From Flavobacteriaceae bacterium (lineage in GTDB: Bacteria; Bacteroidota; Bacteroidia; Flavobacteriales; Flavobacteriaceae): DNA of 38,499 bases. The DNA lies in NCBI GenBank assembly GCA_028825365.1, contig JAPKAF010000009.1, forward strand, positions 1 through 38,499, read 5' to 3'. The notes under the pieces were generated by a model, which saw nothing but the letters and a program-made list of their open reading frames with translations, was not told the origin of the DNA and did no database searches. A program made the position numbers and the translations under genes. Positions 10,527 to 18,781 of this stretch are shown here, in pieces (within the stretch, counting starts at the first letter, position 1; the number at the start of each line of letters is the position of its first letter).

Positions 10527-10899
10527 TTGCTATCATAGATATTTCTACATTTACTCCTTTTGGGAGTTTAGCTACTTGAACAGTTTCTCTTGCAGGTGCA
10601 TTTGTTGTGTTAAAGTATGATCCATAAACTTCATTTATGTCATTAAAATCTTCCATTGATGAAATAAATATAGAACTCTTAACTACATTTTCGAAGTCTA
10701 TATTAGCTGAATTCAAAACTGACTTAAGGTTTTCCATTACTTGGCGAGTTTCATCTTTTATGTTTTCTAAGACTAAATGTCCGTTTTCTGGGTTTATCGC
10801 AATTTGACCAGAGGTAAAAAACATATTCCCTGCCATTACTGCTTGGTTATAAGGGCCTAATGGTGCAGGTGCTTTTTTAGTGTTAAATATTTTTTTCAT
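10516..10899 (-). CDS. ridA: RidA family (YjgF/YER057c/UK114) deaminase
   Basis: A small trimeric enzyme that hydrolyses reactive 2-aminoacrylate and other enamine/imine intermediates made by PLP enzymes. The 127 residues match the family. The hallmark segments are APAPLGPYNQAV at the N-terminus, FTSGQI at about 28-33, and NAPARETVQVAKLPKG at 100-115 with R104, the arginine that binds the substrate carboxylate in active RidA proteins. It starts 9 bases after the lptD stop and so is probably co-transcribed with it. The last 11 bases overlap the 3' end of the convergent BadF-type gene. Confidence 0.93.
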   Translation of the reverse strand: MKKIFNTKKAPAPLGPYNQAVMAGNMFFTSGQIAINPENGHLVLENIKDETRQVMENLKSVLNSANIDFENVVKSSIFISSMEDFNDINEVYGSYFNTTNAPARETVQVAKLPKGVNVEISMIAIIY

Positions 10900-10908
10900 A
10901 ATTTATAA

Positions 10909-13545
10909 TTATAATTGTTTGTCTCTACGACGTCTTTTATCGTATTTAATATCACTTAGCATTCCAGATTTTATACCAACAAAGAAATTCCATTGAGAAT
11001 TTGAGCTAAAAGGTATCCAGCTAAAATTCATCCTCCAGCTTAGTAAATCTCTCTCAAATCGAAGCTGAGTATATGTTATCCCATTATTTTTCAAATCATA
11101 CCCAGAAGATGCTCCAACACTCCATTTGGGTGAGATATCTAAATCTCCAGAAAACATTAAGGAATGTGATGATATTTCCTTTTGATTTCTACTATTATTA
11201 TAGTTCACCGCATAGGCTATTCTAAGACTCCACGGAATGGTGTAATTAAACAGTTCGCTAGCGACTTCCTCTTTTTCATCGTCCTTATCCATAAATGAAC
11301 TATCAGCAAAATCTAAAGACTGTCCAAATAAATCATCATCTCTACCGCCACTTCGAAGAGATTCATTGACCGACTTACTATTTTCTTTTGATTTATTTTT
11401 ATCTCCTTTATTTGAGAGTGAATAATTGAAGGTTAAATTTGCACTAGTTAACCTAAATAAATTCCCGTCTTTATTTATATTAAACTCATTAATTTTATTG
11501 TTATTCTCATCTAGTGCATAAGGATCTAGTGTTGCTCCAAAATTCACACTCATTTTATTATCAAATAGCTGAGTACCACCAGAAAGCCTGACCGGACTTA
11601 AATTAAGTGAGTCGCTAGCCATATTATAAGAAGTTGAAAAATTTAAATTATTTAAAATAGTTACTTTTTTAGCCTCAGTATTTGTACTATCCCTATCTGT
11701 AACTTTTGCTTCTACATTATTGCTGACGGACATTCCTATAGAACTAGAGAAATTATTGTTCGGCGTGCCAAATATAGATCCTTCGAACCTAGTATATTCT
11801 AATTCTGAAGTAGTTAATCCATCAGCATCAATTACTTCGTAAGTTTCATAATAATCATTAAATGCCGGGTTAATGCTATAGCTTATTGAAGGTCTCATGA
11901 CATGTCTAATAGCTTGAACTTTTTTTTCTTCACCAAAGTCATACATGCCATAAACAGTAGTTCCTATACTAGAAGAAAAATTATATGTTCTAAACGAATC
12001 AAAGCCATTTAGTTCTTGGGTGATTACTTCATTAGTTTCATTATCAAAAGATTTTGATATTGTATTAAATGTCCAATTTTCTTTATAATTAGCACTAGTA
12101 GAAAGACTTAAGTATTTAAATAACTTAAAATTAGTACTTAAAGGGATAGAGTGTTGAAAACCAGATCTGGCTGATTCAAACATTTCTTTTTTGAAAAATA
12201 AAGAATCCGTAGTTTGGATTCTGTTTTCTCCTCTTACATTGTATTGTAAATTGATATTCTGAATAATTCCTTTTTTTGTACCAACCTTTGGTGCAAAAGG
12301 AAAAACCCTACTAACACTTCCTTGAAAAGTAGGTAATGTCATATTAATAACCTGGGTATTAGTGTTTTGTGAATGTGTTGCTGTTAGGCTCATATTAACT
12401 TGTGGTTCACCGACAAATGTTTTTGAATAAGATACAGAAGATGATAAAGTGTTATTTAAAAAACTTGATGCATTTAATTGATTAATGGATTGCTGAAAAT
12501 ATTTACTACTTCCAAGATTAACAGAGGCTGAAAAACGAGAATTTGGATTAGATTTAGCATCTTGATTATGTGACCATCTTAAGTTATAAATAGAACTCTT
12601 AGAGTAATCCGGAAAACCTCTTTCACTTTTTATTAAGTTCTCATATCGAAAGCTCAAATTTCCTCTAAACTTATACCTGTAAGCATAATTATTTTCTAAT
12701 CTAAAACCATAACTTCCATTTGTATAATAATCTCCAAGAATTGCTAAATCTACATAATCACTAATAGCTAAATAATAACCTCCATTTTGCAAAAAATAAC
12801 CTCTATCATTTTGTTCACCAAAAGAAGGGAAGATTACTCCAGATGTTCTTTTTTTTGTTAGTGGAAAATAACCAAACGGTAGAGCTATTGGAGTAGGCAC
12901 ATCTGCTATATACATATTGGTAAAACCAGTTATAATTTTCTTACCTGGAACAACTTTTGCATTACGTAACAAAAAATAGTATTCAGGGTTCTCTAAATCT
13001 ACAGAGGTTGTAAACTTTGCTCTGTCCATAAAATAAACAGAATCATTTTGCTTTTTTGTTTTTTCAGAAATAATATTCATTCCTGACTGTTCTGTTTTTG
13101 AATTAAATATCAATGCTTTTTTACTATCTAAATTAAATCGTATTGAATCTGGTTCAATAATATCTTTCCCTTGCTTAAATACAGGAGACTGACTTAAAGT
13201 CCCACTAGAATCTTTTATGCGACCAGCGTATATTTCATTTTTTGAATAATCAATTACGATTTTACCAGATGTTATTTCCATGTCGCCATACACCAATTTG
13301 GCATTATTGTATAACGTTATTCTTTTTGTGTTAGGATTTATGGAAACAGTATCTTGTGCATTATAAGTAGCACCACTATTAAAAAAGTTTTTTTTATTTT
13401 GAGTAGAATCTAAAACAATAGTATCTTGTTTTATTTCATTTATAATTGGGTTAGCAATAGTATCAGAAACTTGTGCAATACAAGGGCTGTTTATAAACAT
13501 TGTATAACTTAAAACGAAAATTATATTTAGAAAGTGGTTGTGCAA
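10909..13545 (-). CDS. lptD: Outer-membrane LPS assembly protein LptD (Bacteroidota type)
   Basis: Expected to be the outer-membrane beta-barrel that inserts lipopolysaccharide. The protein has 878 residues. It starts at TTG 13545; a stop lies two codons upstream, and this start gives a signal peptide (hydrophobic residues 5-18, then NSPCIAQ) that the in-frame ATG sixteen codons later would destroy. An LptA/OstA-like jelly-roll part is at about residues 75-200 (KRITLYNNAKLVYGDMEI..., DSIRFNLDSKKALIFNSKT...). The rest is amphipathic beta-strand sequence rich in S/N/Y with a charged linker around 715-765 (many K/D/E). Conserved IALPFGYFPLT at about 219-229 is the plug-barrel junction seen in LptD proteins. 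It is divergent from the amidase gene, and ridA follows directly. Identity comes from architecture and the PFGYFP segment. Confidence 0.88.
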   Translation of the reverse strand: MHNHFLNIIFVLSYTMFINSPCIAQVSDTIANPIINEIKQDTIVLDSTQNKKNFFNSGATYNAQDTVSINPNTKRITLYNNAKLVYGDMEITSGKIVIDYSKNEIYAGRIKDSSGTLSQSPVFKQGKDIIEPDSIRFNLDSKKALIFNSKTEQSGMNIISEKTKKQNDSVYFMDRAKFTTSVDLENPEYYFLLRNAKVVPGKKIITGFTNMYIADVPTPIALPFGYFPLTKKRTSGVIFPSFGEQNDRGYFLQNGGYYLAISDYVDLAILGDYYTNGSYGFRLENNYAYRYKFRGNLSFRYENLIKSERGFPDYSKSSIYNLRWSHNQDAKSNPNSRFSASVNLGSSKYFQQSINQLNASSFLNNTLSSSVSYSKTFVGEPQVNMSLTATHSQNTNTQVINMTLPTFQGSVSRVFPFAPKVGTKKGIIQNINLQYNVRGENRIQTTDSLFFKKEMFESARSGFQHSIPLSTNFKLFKYLSLSTSANYKENWTFNTISKSFDNETNEVITQELNGFDSFRTYNFSSSIGTTVYGMYDFGEEKKVQAIRHVMRPSISYSINPAFNDYYETYEVIDADGLTTSELEYTRFEGSIFGTPNNNFSSSIGMSVSNNVEAKVTDRDSTNTEAKKVTILNNLNFSTSYNMASDSLNLSPVRLSGGTQLFDNKMSVNFGATLDPYALDENNNKINEFNINKDGNLFRLTSANLTFNYSLSNKGDKNKSKENSKSVNESLRSGGRDDDLFGQSLDFADSSFMDKDDEKEEVASELFNYTIPWSLRIAYAVNYNNSRNQKEISSHSLMFSGDLDISPKWSVGASSGYDLKNNGITYTQLRFERDLLSWRMNFSWIPFSSNSQWNFFVGIKSGMLSDIKYDKRRRRDKQL

Positions 13546-13556
13546 TGTTTATAATG

Positions 13557-13564
13557 TATTTTTG
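13557..13564 (+). promoter_or_regulatory. Candidate Bacteroidota -7 element for the amidase operon
   Basis: TATTTTTG is an exact TAnnTTTG match 72 bases upstream of the amidase ATG. A TTG lies at 13538-13540, but the 16-base spacing is shorter than the usual 19 or so. The element sits only 12 bases from the lptD start codon, so the promoters of the two divergent genes would overlap. Confidence 0.4.
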
Positions 13565-13589
13565 ATGTGTAATTCTATCATATATATAA

Positions 13590-13617
13590 TTGATAAAGTT
13601 ACGTATATTTTTATCAA
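13590..13617. repeat. Inverted repeat in the lptD/amidase divergent gap
   Basis: TTGATAAA at 13590-13597 and TTTATCAA at 13610-13617 are perfect 8-base arms separated by 12 bases that contain the palindrome TACGTA (13600-13605). It lies between the candidate plus-strand -7 element and the amidase ATG, and just upstream of lptD on the other strand. It could be a regulator binding site or an mRNA hairpin in the amidase leader; chance is possible in such AT-rich DNA. Confidence 0.45.
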
Positions 13618-13635
13618 AAATTAATATATAAAAAT

Positions 13636-14712
13636 ATGTATCACTCATATACTTTTATAAGTCTTTTTAACCCTACTTTAACAAAATACCTTCTTTTTGC
13701 AATTCTTTTACTTAATGTAAATAATTTTTATTCACAAGAAAAGTTCAAAATTGTAATTGATGCTGGACATGGTGGGAAAGATCCAGGTCGTCCTACTAAA
13801 TTTGGTTTCACTGAAAAAGAAATTGCATTAAAAATAGCACTTAATCTTGGTGAATTACTGGAAAAGGATATCTCAAATCAAGTCATATACACCAGAAAAT
13901 CTGATGTTTTTTTAAAACTACGAGAAAGAGCAAAAATCGCAAATTCTGCGGATGCAGATCTATTTATTTCGATTCATTGCAATTCATTTCATGACCCTAA
14001 AGTTTTCGGAACAGAGACTTATGTTTTAGGACTACATGCTAACGAGAGAAATTTCAATATAGCTAAACAAGAAAACGAAGTCATCTTTTTAGAAAAAGAC
14101 TTTGAAAATGAATACTCTGATTATGATATGAATTCTCCGGAAAACCTAATAGGTTTAACTTTAATGCAAGAAGATTACTTAGACCAAAGTATTTTGCTTG
14201 CGACAAATATTCAGAATAATTTTAAAAATAATTTAAAGCTTAAAAATAGAGGAGTTAAGCAGTCAGGTTTTTGGGTCCTTCATAATACCTATATGCCAAG
14301 TGTATTAATTGAAACAGGCTTTATTAGCAACCCTAAAGAGGGTAAGTATCTAAACTCTGTTAAGGCGCAAACAGACATTGCAAAAAACATTTACAAAGCT
14401 ATTACGGACTACAAGGATGAACTAAATATTGGAAATTTGACTAATAGCTTAGAATACGTTAACTCAACTATTACTTACAAAGTTCAAATAGCTGCTAGTA
14501 AAAGCAAAATACAACTTAAATCATATAATTTTAAAGGTTTACGAAATCTTTCCAGATTAAAATCGGGTAAATTTTATAAATACTATTATAGTACTTCATC
14601 AAATCTAGATCTTATAACAAAGAAACGTGATTATGCTATATCCAAGGGTTTTGATAATGCATATGTTGTTGGTTTTGAAAATGGAATACAGATAAATTTA
14701 GAGGAACAGTAA
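13636..14712 (+). CDS. N-acetylmuramoyl-L-alanine amidase (Amidase_3) with SPOR-like C-terminus
   Basis: A zinc amidase that cuts the bond between MurNAc and the stem peptide in the periplasm. The protein has 358 residues: an N-terminal signal segment (hydrophobic 17-27, then YSQ), and an Amidase_3 domain at about 36-255 with zinc ligands H45 (DAGHGGKDPG), E60 (EKEIALKIA) and H114 (ISIHCN), plus the catalytic E in VLIETGFISNP. After about residue 270 there is a SPOR-like domain (YKVQIAASKSK... NFKGL... GKFYKYYY), which would target septal denuded glycans. It is divergent from lptD and starts a run of plus-strand genes; mlaD follows after 65 bases. Family length and motifs are normal for the Bacteroidota AmiC-like group. 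Confidence 0.93.
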   Translation: MYHSYTFISLFNPTLTKYLLFAILLLNVNNFYSQEKFKIVIDAGHGGKDPGRPTKFGFTEKEIALKIALNLGELLEKDISNQVIYTRKSDVFLKLRERAKIANSADADLFISIHCNSFHDPKVFGTETYVLGLHANERNFNIAKQENEVIFLEKDFENEYSDYDMNSPENLIGLTLMQEDYLDQSILLATNIQNNFKNNLKLKNRGVKQSGFWVLHNTYMPSVLIETGFISNPKEGKYLNSVKAQTDIAKNIYKAITDYKDELNIGNLTNSLEYVNSTITYKVQIAASKSKIQLKSYNFKGLRNLSRLKSGKFYKYYYSTSSNLDLITKKRDYAISKGFDNAYVVGFENGIQINLEEQ

Positions 14713-14777
14713 ATATTTAATATTTTAAAAAAATCTATTGAATTATTCATTAATTTAGATAAATATTAATAAACAAT

Positions 14778-15707
14778 TTGAAAATAACAAAAGAAATAAA
14801 AACTGGATTACTAATGATCATTGGATTGTTAATGACAGTTTTTTCGTTTAATTATCTTAAAGGAATAAATCTTTTAGATAAATCAAGAACTTTTAGTGTA
14901 GTTTATGACAATGTAGAAGGTCTAACTCCTTCAAATCCAGTCACTATAAACGGTTATAAAATCGGTAAAGTTCAGAAGATTAATTTTAGTGATGATGGAA
15001 CTAATAAACTTGAAATCATACTATTAATTGACAATGATGTAGAATTCTCTAAAAGCAGCAAGGCTGAGTTATATGAAACAGGTTTAATTGGAGGTAAAGC
15101 GATTGCTATTATCCCAAACTATGCAGACAAATCTGTTGCATTAGATGGAGATTATTTAATCGGTACAATTAAGCCGGGATTTACAGAACTTGTTAATCAA
15201 CGATTATCTCCATTACAAGAAAAGCTAGAAAGTGCAATTCAAAATGCTGATGAAGTTATGTTAACGATTAATAGAGTTTTAGATGAAGACACTAAAAACT
15301 CGCTTCAAAAAAGTATTAGCAATTTTGAAAATATTTCAGTGACTCTAAACGAGGCAACTAAAAACATTAATTCGCTTATATCAGATAATTCAAGTTCAAT
15401 TGATAAGACCCTGAAAAACATAGAACAAACTTCTGAAAAACTAAATGTAATAACAGAAAATATTTCTGAAGCTAATATTAAAGATTTAATAAAGAATATC
15501 AATATTACGGTTACTGATTTTAATTCAATAATAACTAAAGCAAATGATGGTGAAGGTAGTATTTCAAAATTCTTAGATAATGATGCTATTTTTAATAATT
15601 TAGAAAAGGCTACTTCAGAGCTAGAAATGTTAGTTAATGACATCAAATCTAACCCTGAAAGATATGTTCATTTTTCAATATTTGGTAAAAAATCTAAAAA
15701 GAATTAA
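14778..15707 (+). CDS. MCE/MlaD family lipid-transport protein
   Basis: A substrate-binding subunit of an MCE (Mla-type) phospholipid transport system, anchored in the inner membrane and facing the periplasm. It starts at TTG 14778, giving MKITKEIKTGLLMIIGLL, which matches Bacteroidota MlaD N-termini closely; no ATG occurs in frame nearby. A TM helix is at about 9-25, followed by a single MCE domain at about 35-115 (FSVVYDNVEGLTPSNPVTINGYKIGKV... LYETGLIGGKAIAI). The rest, 140-300, is a long helical/coiled-coil region rich in N, S and I, as in tube-forming MCE proteins. Partner MlaE/MlaF genes are not in the window. It lies 9 bases before the membrane Fe-S gene. Confidence 0.92.
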   Translation: MKITKEIKTGLLMIIGLLMTVFSFNYLKGINLLDKSRTFSVVYDNVEGLTPSNPVTINGYKIGKVQKINFSDDGTNKLEIILLIDNDVEFSKSSKAELYETGLIGGKAIAIIPNYADKSVALDGDYLIGTIKPGFTELVNQRLSPLQEKLESAIQNADEVMLTINRVLDEDTKNSLQKSISNFENISVTLNEATKNINSLISDNSSSIDKTLKNIEQTSEKLNVITENISEANIKDLIKNINITVTDFNSIITKANDGEGSISKFLDNDAIFNNLEKATSELEMLVNDIKSNPERYVHFSIFGKKSKKN

Positions 15708-15716
15708 CTATAATAT

Positions 15717-17018
15717 ATGATACAGTATTTACCAAACATCATTTTTATTGGAGTTCTATTTTTTGGATTATATTTTTTTGCAAGAAATCTAAGTCGACTT
15801 TATAGAAATATTAATTTCGGAAAAAGTATTGATGTTCGAGGTGATAGGAAACAAAGGTTTCTAAACATGTGTAAGATAGCTTTAGGTCAGGGTAAACTAA
15901 TTAAGCGCCCTGTTTCAGGAATGCTGCATGTTATAGTCTATGTAGGCTTTATAATCATTAATATAGAGCTTTTAGAGATTGTATTAGATGGTGTATTAGG
16001 TACACATAGGATCTTCTCAGATTACTTAGGGGAATTATACGGGTATTTAATTTCTACATTCGAACTACTGGCATTTTTAGTAGTTGTGGCAGTTACTATT
16101 TTTTGGCTCAGAAGAAATGTAATTAATATTAAAAGATTTTTTGGTGATAATATGAAGGGATGGCCAAAGAATGATGCTAATATTATTCTTTATTTTGAAA
16201 TAGTATTAATGGCTTTGTTTATTACTATGAATGCTACAGACACAAATTTTCAAGCAATGAATTCTGGAAATTTAATTAGTGGTTATGTAGCAATTCTGTT
16301 TGATGGTTTTTCTAATGAATCTTTACATATTATAGAAAGAGCATGTTGGTGGGCTCACATTATAGGTATACTTATTTTTATGAATTATTTATATTTCTCT
16401 AAACATTTACACATTTTATTAGCTTTTCCTAATACATATTTTGCAAAGATCAATAACCTTGGAGAAATTGATAATTTAAATTCTGTGACTAACGAAGTTA
16501 AATTAATGATGGATCCAGATATGGCATTTTCCAATGAAACTACAGAATCTGAAGAAATTGAAAAGTTTGGCGCTTCTGATGTTATGGATTTAAATAAATT
16601 ACAATTATTAAACTCATACTCATGTACAGAATGCGGAAGGTGTACTAGTGTTTGTCCAGCTAATATTACAGGTAAAAAACTTTCTCCAAGGAAAATTATG
16701 ATGGATACGAGAGATCGCATTGAAGAGGTAGGGAGAAATTTAGATTTAAATAATGGGGTTTTTGTAGATGATGAAAAATCTCTACTTAACGATTACATAA
16801 CTAAAGAGGAATTATGGGCTTGTACATCATGCAATGCTTGTGTTCAGGAATGCCCCATAAGCATAGATCCTTTATCTATTATATTAGATATGAGAAGGTA
16901 TTTAGTGATGGAAGAATCTTCAGCTCCTTTAGAGTTGAATAACATGATGTCTAATATCGAGAACAATGGAGCTCCTTGGCCTTATAATCAAATGGATAGA
17001 TTAAACTGGAAAGAATAA
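15717..17018 (+). CDS. Membrane Fe-S protein: NarI/HdrE-like cytochrome b part fused to two [4Fe-4S] sites
   Basis: A 433-residue electron-transfer subunit. The N-terminal half has about five hydrophobic segments (roughly 5-24, 70-92, 110-130, 155-172, 210-228) with candidate haem-ligand histidines H71, H214, H230 and H232 (the last pair in SKHLHILLAFPNTYF), as in NarI/HdrE-type quinone-linked cytochromes. The C-terminal half has two CxxCxxCxxxCP clusters, C303-306-309-313 and C369-372-375-379. This combines HdrE-like and HdrC-like parts in one chain. The HdrB/GlpC-like CCG partner is encoded two genes downstream. Such pairs are widespread in Bacteroidota, but I know of no established function; moving electrons between a soluble donor and menaquinone is inference. 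No catalytic partner subunit is visible. Confidence 0.88.
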   Translation: MIQYLPNIIFIGVLFFGLYFFARNLSRLYRNINFGKSIDVRGDRKQRFLNMCKIALGQGKLIKRPVSGMLHVIVYVGFIIINIELLEIVLDGVLGTHRIFSDYLGELYGYLISTFELLAFLVVVAVTIFWLRRNVINIKRFFGDNMKGWPKNDANIILYFEIVLMALFITMNATDTNFQAMNSGNLISGYVAILFDGFSNESLHIIERACWWAHIIGILIFMNYLYFSKHLHILLAFPNTYFAKINNLGEIDNLNSVTNEVKLMMDPDMAFSNETTESEEIEKFGASDVMDLNKLQLLNSYSCTECGRCTSVCPANITGKKLSPRKIMMDTRDRIEEVGRNLDLNNGVFVDDEKSLLNDYITKEELWACTSCNACVQECPISIDPLSIILDMRRYLVMEESSAPLELNNMMSNIENNGAPWPYNQMDRLNWKE

Positions 17019-17038
17019 ATTAAATATATATAAGCAGA

Positions 17039-17479
17039 ATGAAAAGAGAAGATATAGATAAAATACTTCATGATAAAGTTGAAGCCGGTGAAAAGGTCAG
17101 TCCAATTTTACCGAAGGGTATAAAAAACTATTTAATTGATATTGACGGTACGATTACTGATGATATACCTAATGAAGAACCTGAAAGAATGGCAACTTGC
17201 GAGCCATTTTATGATGCTCTAGAGACTTGTAACAAATGGTATAATGATGGGCATATGATATGCTTTTTTACTTCTAGAATTGAAGAAAATAGAGATGTTA
17301 CCGAAAAGTGGTTAAACAAGCACGGTTTTAAGTATCACTCCTTATTAATGGGGAAACCCAGGGGAGGAAACTACCATTGGATAGATAATCACTTAGTCAG
17401 AGCTACAAGATATAAAGGTAAGTTTACAGATTTAGTAGAAAAGAAAGTTAAAGTTCAAGTTTTTGATGACGAAATATAA
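17039..17479 (+). CDS. Small HAD-superfamily phosphatase-like protein
   Basis: The 146 residues carry a full set of HAD motifs: motif I DIDGTITDD with D34 and D36, motif II in CFFTSR at about 85-90, motif III lysine in MGKPRGG, and motif IV acid in HWIDNHL. There is no obvious cap domain, so it would be a minimal capless HAD acting on a phosphorylated macromolecule or an accessible small phosphate. Similar proteins in Flavobacteriia are sometimes labelled phosphoheptose isomerase, but nothing here resembles the SIS fold of GmhA, so I reject that name. It lies 20 bases after the membrane Fe-S gene and 5 bases before the CCG Fe-S gene, and so is very probably in the same mRNA. Substrate unknown. 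Confidence 0.82.
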   Translation: MKREDIDKILHDKVEAGEKVSPILPKGIKNYLIDIDGTITDDIPNEEPERMATCEPFYDALETCNKWYNDGHMICFFTSRIEENRDVTEKWLNKHGFKYHSLLMGKPRGGNYHWIDNHLVRATRYKGKFTDLVEKKVKVQVFDDEI

Positions 17480-17484
17480 TTAAG

Positions 17485-18276
17485 ATGGGAAATAATTTAG
17501 AGGTTAAAACTATGGCCGAATACGCGGCAGAAGGAAAACAACCAGAAGTTTTGTTCTGGGTTGGTTGTGCGGGTAGTTTTGATGATAGAGCTAAAAAAAT
17601 CACGAAAGCTTTTGTTAAAATATTAAATTCAATAAATATTGAGTTTGCAGTTTTAGGAACAGAAGAGTCATGCACTGGTGACCCTGCTAAAAGATCTGGA
17701 AATGAATTTTTATTTCAGATGCAAGCAATGACAAATATTGAAGTTCTAAATTCATATAGTATTAAAACTATTGTTACTACTTGTCCACATTGCTTTAACA
17801 CTATAAAAAATGAGTACCCATCTTTGGGTGGTGATTATAAGGTATTACATCACACACAGTTTTTAAATAATTTATTAAAAGAAGGTCGATTAAAAATTGA
17901 AGGTGGAGAGTATAAAGGTAAGAAGATAACATATCATGATCCTTGCTATCTTGGCAGGGCTAATAATGAGTATAATGCACCTAGGGAATTAATAAAAAAA
18001 TTAGAGTTGGAGCTAATAGAAATGAAAAGGTGTAAATCTAATGGTTTGTGTTGTGGGGCAGGTGGTGCCCAAATGTTCAAAGATGCTGAAAAGGGAAATA
18101 AAGAAATAAACATTGAAAGAACAGAAGAAGCATTAGATACTAAAACTACTATTATTGCAGCTGGGTGTCCATTTTGTAATACAATGATTAGTGATGGTGT
18201 TAAGGCAAAAGAAAAAGAAAATGATGTTAAAGTTCTAGACATCGTAGAATTAATAGTAACCGCTCAAGATTTGTAA
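17485..18276 (+). CDS. (Fe-S)-binding protein with two CCG domains (HdrB/GlpC-like)
   Basis: A 263-residue soluble protein with two cysteine-rich CCG modules. In the first, C28 (WVGC), C63 (ESCTGDPAKR), C100 and C103 (TCPHC). In the second, C154 (HDPCYLGR), C189-C190 (LCCGAGG), C228 and C231 (GCPFC). This is the layout of HdrB, GlpC and GlcF C-terminal parts, where the CCG cysteines bind noncubane or [4Fe-4S] clusters. It should pair with the membrane Fe-S/cytochrome-b protein at 15717-17018 to form an HdrDE-like module. The ATG at 17485 is 5 bases after the HAD stop, and the next gene begins 3 bases after its own stop. The electron donor and acceptor are not evident. Confidence 0.9.
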   Translation: MGNNLEVKTMAEYAAEGKQPEVLFWVGCAGSFDDRAKKITKAFVKILNSINIEFAVLGTEESCTGDPAKRSGNEFLFQMQAMTNIEVLNSYSIKTIVTTCPHCFNTIKNEYPSLGGDYKVLHHTQFLNNLLKEGRLKIEGGEYKGKKITYHDPCYLGRANNEYNAPRELIKKLELELIEMKRCKSNGLCCGAGGAQMFKDAEKGNKEINIERTEEALDTKTTIIAAGCPFCNTMISDGVKAKEKENDVKVLDIVELIVTAQDL

Positions 18277-18279
18277 GAT

Positions 18280-18762
18280 ATGATTGTTGATTTTGATGTA
18301 ATAAGTGAAGAATCTAGAATATGGATATATCAATCAAATAGAACTCTATCTCCGGCAGAGATTATCGAAATTGAAGCTAAAATTAAAGATTTTTTAATTT
18401 CTTGGACTGCTCACGGAAGTGATCTTCAAGCTAGTTTTTTAATAAAGTACAACAGGTTCATCGTAATTTCATTAAATGAATCATTTAACATAGCCACAGG
18501 GTGCTCGATAGATTCCTCTGTAAGATTCATTCAGGAACTTGAAAAGCTGTACGATGTTAGTTTGTTAGACAAAATGAATGTCTCTTATAGACATGGTGAG
18601 TTTATAGCTTACAAACCACTGATTGAATTCAAGAAAATGATTAAAAACAGGTCAATTTCAAAAAAAACTATAGTCTTTAACAACTTAATTAATAGCAAGT
18701 CAGAGTTTTTAAATAATTGGGAAGTGCCAATAGAAGAAAGTTGGCATAATAGATTCTTTTAA
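18280..18762 (+). CDS. Conserved Flavobacteriia protein of unknown function (often mislabelled ABC transporter ATPase)
   Basis: A 160-residue, probably cytoplasmic protein: no signal peptide, no membrane segment, mixed alpha/beta with an acidic N-terminus (MIVDFDVISEESRIWIYQSN). I recall closely similar short proteins in Flavobacteriia carrying the name ABC transporter ATPase, usually next to the CCG Fe-S gene. The sequence has no Walker A (GxxxxGKS/T), no LSGGQ signature and no Walker B, so it is not an ATPase of that kind. Noticeable segments are WTAHGSDLQASFLIKYNRFIVISLN at about 48-72 and a single ATGCSID loop with one cysteine. It starts 3 bases after the CCG gene stop, so its role is probably tied to that Fe-S complex (inference). 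Confidence 0.75.
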   Translation: MIVDFDVISEESRIWIYQSNRTLSPAEIIEIEAKIKDFLISWTAHGSDLQASFLIKYNRFIVISLNESFNIATGCSIDSSVRFIQELEKLYDVSLLDKMNVSYRHGEFIAYKPLIEFKKMIKNRSISKKTIVFNNLINSKSEFLNNWEVPIEESWHNRFF

Positions 18763-18781
18763 CCTAATCCTAAAGTTAATT

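Noticed and set aside
17039-17479. Annotation as phosphoheptose isomerase
   Set aside because: It has HAD motifs (D34-x-D36, T/S, K, D) and no SIS-type fold features.
18280-18762. Annotation as ABC transporter ATPase
   Set aside because: No Walker A, Walker B or signature motif in the 160 residues.
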